The notes under the pieces were generated by a model. The model had not been told where the DNA came from. It searched no databases and worked only from the letters and a program-made list of their open reading frames with translations. A DNA stretch of 64,000 nucleotides, taken from contig CAJFQQ010000002.1 in NCBI GenBank assembly GCA_904419145.1, positions 35,641-99,640 of the forward strand, read 5' to 3'. This document shows, piece after piece, positions 1-8,309 of this stretch. A program made the position numbers and the translations under genes. Numbering within the stretch: the first letter of the stretch is position 1; every line of letters begins with the position of its first letter. Origin of the DNA: an uncultured Oscillospiraceae bacterium (GTDB lineage Bacteria; Bacillota; Clostridia; Oscillospirales; Oscillospiraceae).

Positions 1-240
1 TTTCTCTTCCACATTGATCTGGGTACGGCGCATATAGCTGATACGGACCTCTGTATTGCCCATGTTCAGCACTGCGCCGCCGTAGGTCCGGGTCACCAGC
101 CCCTCCCCCTCCAGCTTCTCCAGATCTCGCCGGATCGTCTCCTCTGTTACCTCAAACTGCTTGCTCAGATCAGAAACAACAACACGTTTTTCCGCTTTGA
201 CAATGGAACGGATGCTTTCGAGTCTGTTTTTTTGAGCCAT
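1..240 (-). CDS. DeoR-family transcriptional regulator, N-terminal part (cut by window edge)
   Basis: The 80 visible codons start MAQKNRLESIRSIVKAEKRV and continue into a winged helix-turn-helix of DeoR type, with TEETIRRDLEKLE as recognition helix and the typical TYGGAV turn. The sugar-phosphate sensing domain lies outside the window. An AGGAGG-like site sits about 10 bases before the start. DeoR regulators usually repress sugar catabolic genes and are released by a phosphorylated intermediate. Its position at the head of a sugar-processing locus makes it the likely regulator of the genes that follow (inference). Candidate operators with a CAAAGATTT core lie at 4591-4651. Confidence 0.85.
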   Translation of the reverse strand, partial: MAQKNRLESIRSIVKAEKRVVVSDLSKQFEVTEETIRRDLEKLEGEGLVTRTYGGAVLNMGNTEVRISYMRRTQINVEEK

Positions 241-328
241 CTTTCCCTTTGTCCTCCTCGCATCTTGACGCATTCCATTATACAGAAAACTTGTTGTTAT
301 TTCAATAGGGTTTGGGGAACCGCCCATC

Positions 329-1324
329 TTAGCGGTCCAGGGCCTCCGCCATCTCGCGCATCATCTGCACGTCCTCCGCGCTGAGATCAATGTCGGCGGC
401 GTGGGTGTTGGCGCGGATCTGATCCGGGCTGGTGGCACCGCTGAGCAGGACCACCTTCTCGTCCTGAGCCAGGATCCAGGCCAGGGAGAGGTCCGCGATG
501 GCGCAGTTGTACTTCTCGCACAGAGGCTTGAGCTGATCCAGGAAGTCAAACACCCGGGGCAGGTTCTCCGGCTGGAACCACTTCTTGGGGATCTGAGCGC
601 CTACGGGCTTGTAGTCGCGGGGCAGCGCACCGCTGAGCAGACCCATCTCCAGGGGGGAGTACGCCTGCAGCACGATGCCGTGCTTCTTGCAGATGGGCAG
701 CAGATCCTGCTCCACAGCGCGGTCCAGGATGCTGTACTTGGCCTGGACGATGTCCAGATCGCCGTACTTCAGATACTCCTCCACCTGCTCGGGGGTCACA
801 TTGGCCGCGCCGATGGCGTGGATCTTGCCCTGGGCCTTCAGCTCATTGAGCAGCTCCATGGTCTCGCTGATGGGGGTGTAGTAGGGCTCCACCGCCTGCC
901 AGTGGGACATGTACACGTCGATGTAGTCGGTGCCCAGGCGCTCCAGGCTCATGTCGATCTCGTGGAGGATGGAGTCCCGGGACAGGTTCTTGTAGAGCTG
1001 GGTATCGCCCACCTTGTTGAAGAGGGCACCCTTGCGGTCCCAGACGATACCGAACTTGGTGATGATGCACATGTCATCCCGGTTCATCTTCTTCAGGGCC
1101 TTGCCCACGATCCGCTCACTGTTGCCGAAGTTGTAGCCGGGAGCGGTGTCGATCATGTTCACGCCGGCGCCGGGGCAGGCACAGATGGTCTCAATGCTCT
1201 TCTCCTCCGCCGCGGCCTGCTCCTCCGGGGTCTGGCCCCAGGCGGGACCGCCGCCGATGGCCCAGGTGCCGAGGCTCAGGCGGGATACCGGCTTATCCAG
1301 TGTACCAATCTTAATCGTCTTCAT
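329..1324 (-). CDS. aldo/keto reductase
   Basis: 331 residues from the ATG at 1324, which has GGAGGAAC just upstream; an in-frame ATG five codons earlier contains that ribosome site and is less likely. A TIM-barrel aldo/keto reductase: SLGTWAIGGG near the N-terminus, the catalytic Asp and Tyr in DTAPGYNFGNSERIVG, Lys in ITKFG and His in MSHW. Such enzymes reduce aldehydes or ketones (or oxidise sugars) with NAD(P)H in the cytoplasm. Its place beside aldolases and a sugar kinase suggests a sugar, sugar acid or aldehyde substrate. The exact substrate cannot be read from sequence. Confidence 0.9.
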   Translation of the reverse strand: MKTIKIGTLDKPVSRLSLGTWAIGGGPAWGQTPEEQAAAEEKSIETICACPGAGVNMIDTAPGYNFGNSERIVGKALKKMNRDDMCIITKFGIVWDRKGALFNKVGDTQLYKNLSRDSILHEIDMSLERLGTDYIDVYMSHWQAVEPYYTPISETMELLNELKAQGKIHAIGAANVTPEQVEEYLKYGDLDIVQAKYSILDRAVEQDLLPICKKHGIVLQAYSPLEMGLLSGALPRDYKPVGAQIPKKWFQPENLPRVFDFLDQLKPLCEKYNCAIADLSLAWILAQDEKVVLLSGATSPDQIRANTHAADIDLSAEDVQMMREMAEALDR

Positions 1325-1393
1325 AGCGCGTTCCTCCATATATGAATTGTTGCCGCAGCCTGTGGATGCGGATGCTTCGCCCTGCCGGGCCGC

Positions 1394-2248
1394 TTATTTT
1401 TCAAACCAGCCCTGGGCCTTGCCGTTGCTGCCGAAGAGCATGATCTTGTTCTCTGCCCGGGCCTGGACGGCGTCGCGGACCTTGATGTTCAGGCCCTGGT
1501 ATTTCTCATCCGGCGGGCAGGCGTGGATCGCATCCATGGCGGCCTCGCACAGCTCGGTGTGAATGTTGATCTTGGTGATGCCCAGGTCGATGGCGTGGCG
1601 GATATCCTCATCGCCGATTCCGGAGGCGCCGTGGAGCACCAGGGGGATGGACACGCTGTTGCGGACCTTCTCCAGAATGTCGAAGTTGATCTGCGGGGGC
1701 GCGGTATAGGCGCCGTGCTGGTTGCCGATGGCAATGGCCAGGGAGTCGATGCCGGTGCGCTCCACGAACTCGGCGGCCTGGCTGGGGTCGGTGTACATGT
1801 AGTGGGCCAGAGCCTCCTCATAGTTGGTCTCGGCGCCCACATGGCCCAGCTCAGCCTCCACGGGGATGCACATGGGGTGGAAGCGGTCCACGACCTCCTT
1901 GGTCATGCGGATGTTCTCCTCAAAGGGGTAGGCGGAGCCGTCGATCATCAGGGAGTTGTAGCCGATATCAATGGCGTGGCTCACGATCTCATAGCTGCGG
2001 CCGTGGTCCCAGTGGATGGAGCAGGGCAGGGAGGTGGTGGTGGCGTAGGAGCGCATCATATGGACGAAGTGGTTGATGTCGGTGTTTACCAGGAACCCGC
2101 TGCCGAAGGAGAGGATCACCGGGGACTGGAGCTTTTCACAGGCCTTCATCACGCCGGAGAGCATCTCCACGTTCCAGATGCAGAAGTTCGCCACGGCGTA
2201 GTGCTCTTTCTGCGCCTTCACCAACATGTCCTTTGTGGATACAAGCAT
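1394..2248 (-). CDS. class II fructose-bisphosphate aldolase-family protein
   Basis: 284 residues, the usual length for the FbaA/GatY/KbaY family. Visible metal and substrate motifs: HWDHGRSYE, EAELGHVGAE, the GNQHGAY histidine and HGASGIGDE. The family cleaves ketose 1-phosphates or bisphosphates to dihydroxyacetone phosphate and an aldehyde using Zn2+. It is followed by the aldo/keto reductase and preceded by a second, FucA-type aldolase, so two cleavage steps or alternative substrates may be served. A paralogue lies at 10734-11561. Whether it acts on fructose, tagatose or another ketose phosphate is unknown. Confidence 0.88.
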   Translation of the reverse strand: MLVSTKDMLVKAQKEHYAVANFCIWNVEMLSGVMKACEKLQSPVILSFGSGFLVNTDINHFVHMMRSYATTTSLPCSIHWDHGRSYEIVSHAIDIGYNSLMIDGSAYPFEENIRMTKEVVDRFHPMCIPVEAELGHVGAETNYEEALAHYMYTDPSQAAEFVERTGIDSLAIAIGNQHGAYTAPPQINFDILEKVRNSVSIPLVLHGASGIGDEDIRHAIDLGITKINIHTELCEAAMDAIHACPPDEKYQGLNIKVRDAVQARAENKIMLFGSNGKAQGWFEK

Positions 2249-2383
2249 ATTCTTACCTCAATCTTTCCGTAAAGTTGTGGGTAGGTATGATGAAATGGAT
2301 GTGAAAAGGACACCCAGTTCAAACAAAGTGGGATTGCCGGCCGCCCCGATCCACCGGGACGGCCGGACTGTTTGGAAGCGGGA

Positions 2384-3022
2384 TCAGACCTCGATGTCCC
2401 GGGCCAGGATCCGGTCGATCTCGGACTGGGGGATATCAATGGTGGGGCCCAGAAGCTTTGCGATGCAGATCTCCTTGGCAAACTTCTCGGCGGCCTCCAC
2501 GCGCTGGAAGGCCTTCTCCAGGGTAGAGCCGACGGCCAGAACGCCGTGGTTGCCCAGCAGAACCAGATTGCGGTTCTTCAGATAGGGAGCGGCCTGATCC
2601 AGGATCTCGCGGGTGCCGGGCTGGCCATAGGGGGCCACGGGGATATCCTTGAAGTGGAACAGGATCTCCGGATGGCACTTCTGATCAATGGGCACATGGC
2701 ACATGGCGTGGGCGGTGAGGAAGGGGGAGTGGCAGTGGATCACAGCATTGATGTCCGGGCGCAGCTCATAGGAGTTGTGGTGCATGATGGTCTCGGAGGA
2801 GGACTTCTTGGTGCCGTGGATCTGGTTGCCCTCCTCGTCAATGACGCAGATCAGGTCCTCGGTCAGGGTGCTCTTCCTGGTTCTGGCCGGGGTGATGTAC
2901 AGGAGACCGTCCTGCTTGATGGACAGGTTCCCCTCATAGGTGTTGACCAGCTGGGCGGCCTCCATAGCCTTTGCGACGCGGATGATTTCTCGAATGACAT
3001 CATAATCAATGGTGCGGCTCAT
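2384..3022 (-). CDS. class II aldolase/adducin-family protein (fuculose/ribulose-phosphate aldolase or epimerase type)
   Basis: 212 residues from the ATG at 3022, chosen because GGAGGT stands 8 bases upstream; the open frame continues 22 codons further without a better site. Zn-binding His pair in VIHCHSPFLTAHA, the N-terminal GNLSIKQ loop and the GNHGVLAVG segment identify the AraD/FucA superfamily. Members cleave L-fuculose 1-phosphate or rhamnulose 1-phosphate, or epimerise ribulose 5-phosphate. It begins 6 bases after the kinase gene ends and is surely co-transcribed with it, so it probably acts on that kinase's product. Confidence 0.88.
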   Translation of the reverse strand: MSRTIDYDVIREIIRVAKAMEAAQLVNTYEGNLSIKQDGLLYITPARTRKSTLTEDLICVIDEEGNQIHGTKKSSSETIMHHNSYELRPDINAVIHCHSPFLTAHAMCHVPIDQKCHPEILFHFKDIPVAPYGQPGTREILDQAAPYLKNRNLVLLGNHGVLAVGSTLEKAFQRVEAAEKFAKEICIAKLLGPTIDIPQSEIDRILARDIEV

Positions 3023-3027
3023 TTTGC

Positions 3028-4521
3028 TTACCTCCAATTTCCTTTTCTCTTGTCGATGGTATTTAATGTAAGCAGGGCCTTTTTCCACTTGCCTGTCGGA
3101 TCAGGCCGGGGAAGAAAGGTGCTGCTTATAAACGAATGCTGGGCGGTCCGGCGGACCGATGCCTCATCCGGCAGCTCTCCGGTGGCATAGAGCTGCATGA
3201 GGACGTTGCCGAGGGCGCTGGAGACGCCGCTTCCGGTGGTCACCGGGAGCTCCAGGGCGTCGGCCAGACGCTGCATCAGCAGCGCGTTGCGGATCCCGCC
3301 GCCGATGGCGGACAGCCCCTGGTAGGATCTGCCGGTGATCTGCCGGACCTGCTCCAGGGACCACAGCGCTTGCAGCACAATGCTGTCAAACACGCAGTTT
3401 GCGATCTCGCCCATGGTGCGGGGGACCGTCTGTTCCGTCTCACGGCAGTAGGCGGCGATGCTCTCCAGAATGTTGCCGCCCTCCATCCGCAGGCACGGGT
3501 CACAGACGTTCAAATAGGTGGTGTTTTCGCCGGCGCTGCGGCAGGCGTCCATCACGTCGTCATAGCTGAGGGAGGGTCGCTCCCGCCGCCAGAGGGTCAT
3601 GCACTGCTCAAAGAGCCACATGGCGTTGAAATCCCGGCACAGTGAATATCCAAAGGGGCCCCGCATGGTTTTGAAGGCGCCGTCGAAGCCCTGCTGGGAG
3701 ATGATGGGCTGCGCCGTCCTGGTCCCGAAGATCAGCGACGTGCCGATGCTGGCAAAGACCTTGTTGTCATCCAGCCCGGGCGCCGCCAAAAGGGCCGCCT
3801 CCGTGTCGTGGCTGGTGACGGTAACGACCTGCAGCGCCCCGCCTACCTCCGCCGCAACAGCCTGCGTCAGCGGGTGGAGGCTCCTGCCGCCCTCCACCAG
3901 AGGGGGCAGGATCTTCGTAGGGATCCCCAGGCGCTCCATAACAGCGGTGTTCCACCGCCGTCCGGTGGCGTCCAGAAGATCTGCCACCGACGCCATGGAT
4001 TCCTCCGCGGTGATCTGTCCTGTCAGATAGAAGTTCAGCAGATCCGGCAGGAGGAGCAGCCAGCGGCAGCGGTGAATGGGACTGTCCGGGTGCCCTGCGT
4101 CGTAAAACAGCTGCATCAGCACACGGATATCCGTGGGATAGACGCCACTGGAGCGGTAGAGCTCGTCAATGGGAACGACCTGCCCCATGCGGCTGAGGAT
4201 CCCCTTCGTCCGTGTATCCTTATAAAAATAGGGGAGCTCCAGAAGGGCGAGGGAATCGTCCAGCAGGCCATAGCCGTTGCCGAAGGTATCAATTCCCATG
4301 GTCTGTGGCTGGATTCCTTTGCTTCGCAGATCGCGGATGCCCGTTTTGATCAATTCCAGCAGCTCCGGGACATTGATACGGACATGACCATCCACAGAAA
4401 CCGGGCGGGTCGCCACGCTGTACTGATCCATGATCTCAACCTGGCCGTCGTGATATCGGGCAGCAAGGATCTTGGCACTGCTGCCGCCAATATCAATTGC
4501 CAAGCAAACTCTCTCCAGCAT
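3028..4521 (-). CDS. FGGY-family carbohydrate kinase (rhamnulokinase-like)
   Basis: 497 residues. The N-terminal phosphate-binding motif AIDIGGSSAKI, the rhamnulokinase-like GIDTFGNGYGLLD, and the C-terminal IGGGIRNALLMQRLADALELP nucleotide-binding loop place it in the FGGY family near RhaB. It would phosphorylate a ketose or polyol with ATP. It is the first gene of the minus-strand transcript that continues into the FucA-type aldolase, the FBA-type aldolase and the aldo/keto reductase, and it has a good promoter with overlapping inverted repeats at 4579-4651. The true sugar is not known; rhamnulose is only the nearest named relative. Confidence 0.87.
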   Translation of the reverse strand: MLERVCLAIDIGGSSAKILAARYHDGQVEIMDQYSVATRPVSVDGHVRINVPELLELIKTGIRDLRSKGIQPQTMGIDTFGNGYGLLDDSLALLELPYFYKDTRTKGILSRMGQVVPIDELYRSSGVYPTDIRVLMQLFYDAGHPDSPIHRCRWLLLLPDLLNFYLTGQITAEESMASVADLLDATGRRWNTAVMERLGIPTKILPPLVEGGRSLHPLTQAVAAEVGGALQVVTVTSHDTEAALLAAPGLDDNKVFASIGTSLIFGTRTAQPIISQQGFDGAFKTMRGPFGYSLCRDFNAMWLFEQCMTLWRRERPSLSYDDVMDACRSAGENTTYLNVCDPCLRMEGGNILESIAAYCRETEQTVPRTMGEIANCVFDSIVLQALWSLEQVRQITGRSYQGLSAIGGGIRNALLMQRLADALELPVTTGSGVSSALGNVLMQLYATGELPDEASVRRTAQHSFISSTFLPRPDPTGKWKKALLTLNTIDKRKGNWR

Positions 4522-4578
4522 TGTTTTTCACGCCACCCCTTCCCAGCCGTACCGTATTTCCTCTGTTGTCTTTAGATT

Positions 4579-4607
4579 AGTATACACGCATTCTTTGATT
4601 TGGTCAA
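4579..4607 (-). promoter_or_regulatory. sigma-A-type promoter for the kinase-aldolase operon
   Basis: On the minus strand TTGACC (plus 4602-4607) and TATACT (plus 4579-4584) are separated by exactly 17 bases, 58 bases upstream of the kinase start. A CAAAGAA box lies between the two elements, so a repressor bound there would block RNA polymerase. Confidence 0.7.
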
Positions 4608-4651
4608 CAAAAATCTTTGTTTCAAAAATATAATTTACTATTCAAAGATTT
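4591..4651. promoter_or_regulatory. candidate operator: three CAAAGA boxes, two forming a perfect 9-base inverted repeat
   Basis: AAATCTTTG at 4611-4619 and CAAAGATTT at 4643-4651 form a perfect inverted repeat with a 23-base spacer. A third copy, TTCTTTGATTT, is at 4591-4601 inside the promoter. Repeated boxes of this kind over a promoter fit a DeoR-family operator. The assignment to the DeoR protein at 1-240 is inference. Confidence 0.5.
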
Positions 4652-4671
4652 CATTTCTTCACAAGGCCGCT

Positions 4672-5544
4672 TTACCGCTCCCGTACCCCCGCTAAATCGA
4701 ATAGTCGATGGATGCATCCAATGGCATCCCGTGCCGCATCTGCCGCATCCATCCGGCTGTATCGCCCCACGGTAGGCTCCATGGGTTCTACGATCACCGG
4801 CCCACTGTAGCCTGCGCCCTCAAACAGCCGTAGGATCTCCACACAGTCCACCAAGTCGTTCTCGCCCGGCATGGCACGGATGTGGTCGTCCTGTTCCTCG
4901 CGGCTGCGGGAGGCATCTGGGTTGCACAGGTGCAGGTTGACAACCCGCTCCGGGTGTCGGACTGCATAATAGAGATCGTCCTCCCGGCTGCCGCTGGTGT
5001 ACCAATGGATGGTGTCGAAAACGAAGCCGATCTCCAGGGAGACAGCGTCTGCCAGGGACAGAACCCCCATCAATGAGTGGATAAAGGGATAGCGGAACTG
5101 GTCACGCACGGTTTTTGCCCCCATAAACTCCAGGCCGTACTGGATGCCCTCCTGGGAGAGGACGTGATAGATCTGGGACAGACGGGAGGCGTGCCAGTCG
5201 AAGTTGTCGCGGTAGGAGAATCGGTCGCTTCCGGGCCAGATATGGTTGTAGGCCCGGCTGCACCCGGCAAGCCTGGCCCGGTGTGCCCACTGACCGAACT
5301 CCACAACACGGTCTGCGAACTCCTCATCTGAAATTTTATACATATCCGCCGGCGCCATAATCAATCCGAAGCGCATCCCTATGCTTTCCATCTTTTCCCT
5401 CGCCTCAGACGCCGCTTCATCTGTATCAAAAGCCCCTGCCGGTACCTCAATCCCGCGAAATCCGCTCACCACAGCCGCATCCAGCAGAATCTGGAACGGA
5501 TGATGATTCATGCCCATTGTGCGTGGATTCAAATTGGAATACAT
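4672..5544 (-). CDS. sugar phosphate isomerase/epimerase (TIM-barrel, xylose isomerase-like)
   Basis: 290 residues of the AP-endonuclease-2/xylose-isomerase-like family: an N-terminal NPRTMGMNHHPFQILLDAA strand-helix unit, RGIEVPAGAF, GLEFMGAKTVRD and GFVFDTIHWYTSG with metal-ligand acids, and NLHLCNPDAS then VIVEPMEP towards the end. Such enzymes interconvert ketoses or cyclitol-like compounds (for example tagatose/psicose epimerases, hydroxypyruvate isomerase). The gene lies upstream of the kinase promoter and is divergent from the transporter operon. It probably prepares the imported compound for phosphorylation; this is inferred from context. Confidence 0.8.
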   Translation of the reverse strand: MYSNLNPRTMGMNHHPFQILLDAAVVSGFRGIEVPAGAFDTDEAASEAREKMESIGMRFGLIMAPADMYKISDEEFADRVVEFGQWAHRARLAGCSRAYNHIWPGSDRFSYRDNFDWHASRLSQIYHVLSQEGIQYGLEFMGAKTVRDQFRYPFIHSLMGVLSLADAVSLEIGFVFDTIHWYTSGSREDDLYYAVRHPERVVNLHLCNPDASRSREEQDDHIRAMPGENDLVDCVEILRLFEGAGYSGPVIVEPMEPTVGRYSRMDAADAARDAIGCIHRLFDLAGVRER

Positions 5545-5895
5545 CAGTTTTCCTCCTTATTTGTAACCCTTGTACCATTTTTTACAAATATAACATCAAT
5601 ACAGATTATTCTTTCTGCAAAATGTTGCTTTCCAACTTTTTATATCACTACTTTAGTTTGGATGCAATAAGTTTTTCCGTCAAAATCGAATAATTGTTGA
5701 AAATCAACATTTTACTGTGTTGATTTATGTAACAAACATAGAATTCACTTTTTAATAACAGAAAAAACTTGCATTTCAGAAAAATATCTTCTATACTTTG
5801 GCTAAACTTACACGACACCCAACCTTTGATTTGTGTAAGGAACCTGAGTGTGGTCACTCAACCGCGATCTTGTCAATACTATTTTGGAGGTAAAG
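5545..5895. promoter_or_regulatory. divergent AT-rich control region between the isomerase and transporter operons
   Basis: No credible gene. This 351-base stretch is far more AT-rich than its surroundings and contains the perfect palindrome GTTGA-AAA-TCAAC at 5696-5708, followed by the half-site TGTTGATTT at about 5718-5726. These could be operator sites for the divergent isomerase and solute-binding protein genes. I could not pick unambiguous -35/-10 pairs here. Confidence 0.45.
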
Positions 5896-7242
5896 ATGTC
5901 TATGAAGAAACTGATTTGTCTACTTCTGACAGCGGCCATGATGTTCTCTCTGGTCGCCTGCGGAGGGAACACCACCACCAACAACACCGCCGGCAACGGC
6001 AACACCAACAATTCCGGCACCACAGATGAGGGCGGCGACGCCGCCACCGGCGATACCATTAGAATCGGCGTGCTGACTCCGCTGACCGGCGCCAGCGCCC
6101 AGCTGGGCAACCAGGTTGCAGAGATCTATCAGATGGTCACCGATATCATCAACGAGGAGCATCCCGAGCTGACCATGGCCATGGCCGCCAACGCCGGCAT
6201 CCAGAGCATGGGCGGGGCGAAGCTGGAGCTGGTCATCGCTGACCACAAGAGCGACGCCACCACCGCCGTATCCGAAGCCCGCCGCCTGATCTCCGAAGAG
6301 AATGTGGTTGCCATCTGCGGCGAGTTCACCAGCGCAATCGCCAAAGCCGTTGCAGTTGTCACCGAGCAGTACCAGGTTCCTCTGGTAGCCTCCTGCTCCG
6401 CTGTAAGCCTGACTGACGGCACCAATAACTTCCAGTGGTTCTTCCGTTACGCCATCACCGACGAGACCTACATCAAGGATACCTTCGACTTCCTGAACTA
6501 CCTCAACGAGAACTATGATGCCGGCATCGAGACTGTGGCCCTGTTCTCCGAAGACAGCGAGTTTGGTGCCAATATCGTGCCTCTGGAAGAGAAGTATGCC
6601 GAAGAGTATGGTTATGAGATCGTTGAGACCATCAATTATTCCTCCAGCGCTACCAACCTGACCTCTGAGGTCATGCGTATTAAAGAGGCCGATCCCGACG
6701 TACTGCTGATGTCCTCCTTTGTATCCGACGCCCTGCTGTTCTTCAACACCTGCAAGGAGCAGCAGTACACCCCCAACTTCATTATCGGCCAGCGGGGCGG
6801 CTTCATCCAGAGCGACTATCTGACCGCCATGGGCGATGAGAACAACTACATCTGCACCACCGCCAGCTGGGGCTCCGACATTACCACCGCCGTGACCCAG
6901 GAGCTCGTGGAGCTGTGGGCCAACTCAGAGTACAACAGCGAGAAGGTCGCCCTGATGGACAGCCACGTGAAGGACGTTATGAACCTGCTGTTCATCGCCA
7001 TGGCCATTGAGCAGGCCGGCACCACCGAGAACACCGCCCTGCGGGAGGCTCTGCTGAACCTGGAGTATGATATGGACACCCTGATGATTCCCTGGAGCGG
7101 CATCGAGTTCAACGAGTATGGCCAGAACACCAAGGCCAACGGCTTCATCACCCAGTACTATGACGGCGCTTACCGCACGGTGTACCCCGAGGCCGGCGCT
7201 TCCATGGAGCCCGTTTACCCCATGCCGGAGTTCGCCTATTGA
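5896..7242 (+). CDS. Liv-type ABC transporter substrate-binding lipoprotein
   Basis: 448 residues from the ATG at 5896, which follows GGAGG by 5 bases; earlier in-frame starts have no ribosome site. A lipoprotein signal peptide ends in the lipobox LVAC (Cys about residue 22), followed by a Gly/Asn/Thr-rich linker and a Peripla_BP_6 domain beginning IRIGVLTPLTGASAQLG. This family classically binds leucine/isoleucine/valine but also urea, amides and other small molecules. It is first in an operon with two permeases, two ATPases, an aldolase and a PfkB kinase, so the ligand is probably a sugar-like or polyol-like compound (inference). Confidence 0.92.
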   Translation: MSMKKLICLLLTAAMMFSLVACGGNTTTNNTAGNGNTNNSGTTDEGGDAATGDTIRIGVLTPLTGASAQLGNQVAEIYQMVTDIINEEHPELTMAMAANAGIQSMGGAKLELVIADHKSDATTAVSEARRLISEENVVAICGEFTSAIAKAVAVVTEQYQVPLVASCSAVSLTDGTNNFQWFFRYAITDETYIKDTFDFLNYLNENYDAGIETVALFSEDSEFGANIVPLEEKYAEEYGYEIVETINYSSSATNLTSEVMRIKEADPDVLLMSSFVSDALLFFNTCKEQQYTPNFIIGQRGGFIQSDYLTAMGDENNYICTTASWGSDITTAVTQELVELWANSEYNSEKVALMDSHVKDVMNLLFIAMAIEQAGTTENTALREALLNLEYDMDTLMIPWSGIEFNEYGQNTKANGFITQYYDGAYRTVYPEAGASMEPVYPMPEFAY

Positions 7243-7328
7243 TGATTCCGGGGAGTACTGACCCCAGCGACTGATTGACTGATTGAGATTAAGACACCTC
7301 AGAGATTTTCCCTGCACAGCAAAATCCT

Positions 7329-7369
7329 GGCAATGCCATCCCCGGGCATCGTGTGGGGATGGCATTGCC
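7329..7369 (+). other. perfect 15-bp hairpin between the binding-protein and permease genes
   Basis: Bases 7329-7343 and 7355-7369 pair perfectly around an 11-base loop. There is no U-run after it, so it is not a standard terminator. Hairpins in this position often stabilise the upstream binding-protein mRNA or partly limit read-through, giving more binding protein than permease. Confidence 0.7.
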
Positions 7370-7431
7370 CCCATTCGGGGAAATTCTGCACGGGTTTCAG
7401 ACGTTGTTTTTGTTAGGAGGAGCCGCATTCC

Positions 7432-8292
7432 ATGACTGTATTTTTACAAGGTGTATACGAAGGCATCATCAACGGCTCGATCCTGGCGCTGATTGCGATG
7501 GGCATCGCTCTGGTATGGGGCGTTATGAATATCCTCAGCTTTTCTCAGGGCGAATTCCTGATGCTGGGCATGTTCGTATCCTACTATGCCAATCGTTATT
7601 TGGGCCTGGATCCCATTGTGGCCATGCCGCTGTCCGCCGGGGCCCTGTTCCTGCTGGGCATTGTGATCTACAAGCTGATCATCTCCCGGGCGCTGCGGGG
7701 ACCGATCCTCTCCCAGCGGCTGATTACATTTGCCCTGAGCATGGTGCTGGTCTATTCCGCCCAGATGTTTTTTGGCGCGGAGTATAAACAGCTGGTCAAC
7801 CCTGTGATTTTCTCCGGCACCATCGACCTGGGCTTCATCACCATTGCCAAGCAGAAGCTGGTGCCCTTTATCCTGGCGCTGCTGGTGGCCGGCCTGCTGT
7901 TCCTGTTCCTCAACCGCACCCGGATGGGCAAGGCCATCCAGGCCACCAGCATGGACCGCTATGCCGCCGGCCTGGTGGGCATCAATCCCGACCGGTCCTA
8001 CACCATCGCCTTTGCTATGGCCAGCGCCGTGGCCGGCGCCGCCGGCTGTGCCCTGACCTATTACTACTATATGTTCCCCAACGTGGGCGCCACGTTCCAG
8101 CTGTGGGGCTTCATCGCGGTGGCCATGGGCGGCTTCGGCAGCGTGACCGGCGCTTTCCTCAGCGGGCTGGTCATGGGCCTGGCGGATACCCTTACCGGCC
8201 TGTATGTCAATACCGCTATCAAGTACATCGGCGTGTGCGTCGTATTCCTAGTCACGGTGTCTTTCCGTCCTAAGGGCATCTTCGGTAAGTAA
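7432..8292 (+). CDS. Liv-type ABC transporter permease, LivH family
   Basis: 286 residues with about eight hydrophobic segments and LivH landmarks: GIINGSILALIAMGIALVWGVMNILSF at the N-terminus, TRMGKAIQATSMDRYAAGLVGIN, and GGFGSVTGAFLSGLVMG near the end. The LivH/LivM motif that contacts the ATPases is around the RAT/QATS segment. An AGGAGG site precedes the ATG. It forms the membrane pore with the next gene's product. Confidence 0.93.
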   Translation: MTVFLQGVYEGIINGSILALIAMGIALVWGVMNILSFSQGEFLMLGMFVSYYANRYLGLDPIVAMPLSAGALFLLGIVIYKLIISRALRGPILSQRLITFALSMVLVYSAQMFFGAEYKQLVNPVIFSGTIDLGFITIAKQKLVPFILALLVAGLLFLFLNRTRMGKAIQATSMDRYAAGLVGINPDRSYTIAFAMASAVAGAAGCALTYYYYMFPNVGATFQLWGFIAVAMGGFGSVTGAFLSGLVMGLADTLTGLYVNTAIKYIGVCVVFLVTVSFRPKGIFGK

Positions 8293-8309
8293 GGAGGGGG
8301 AGCATCAAT

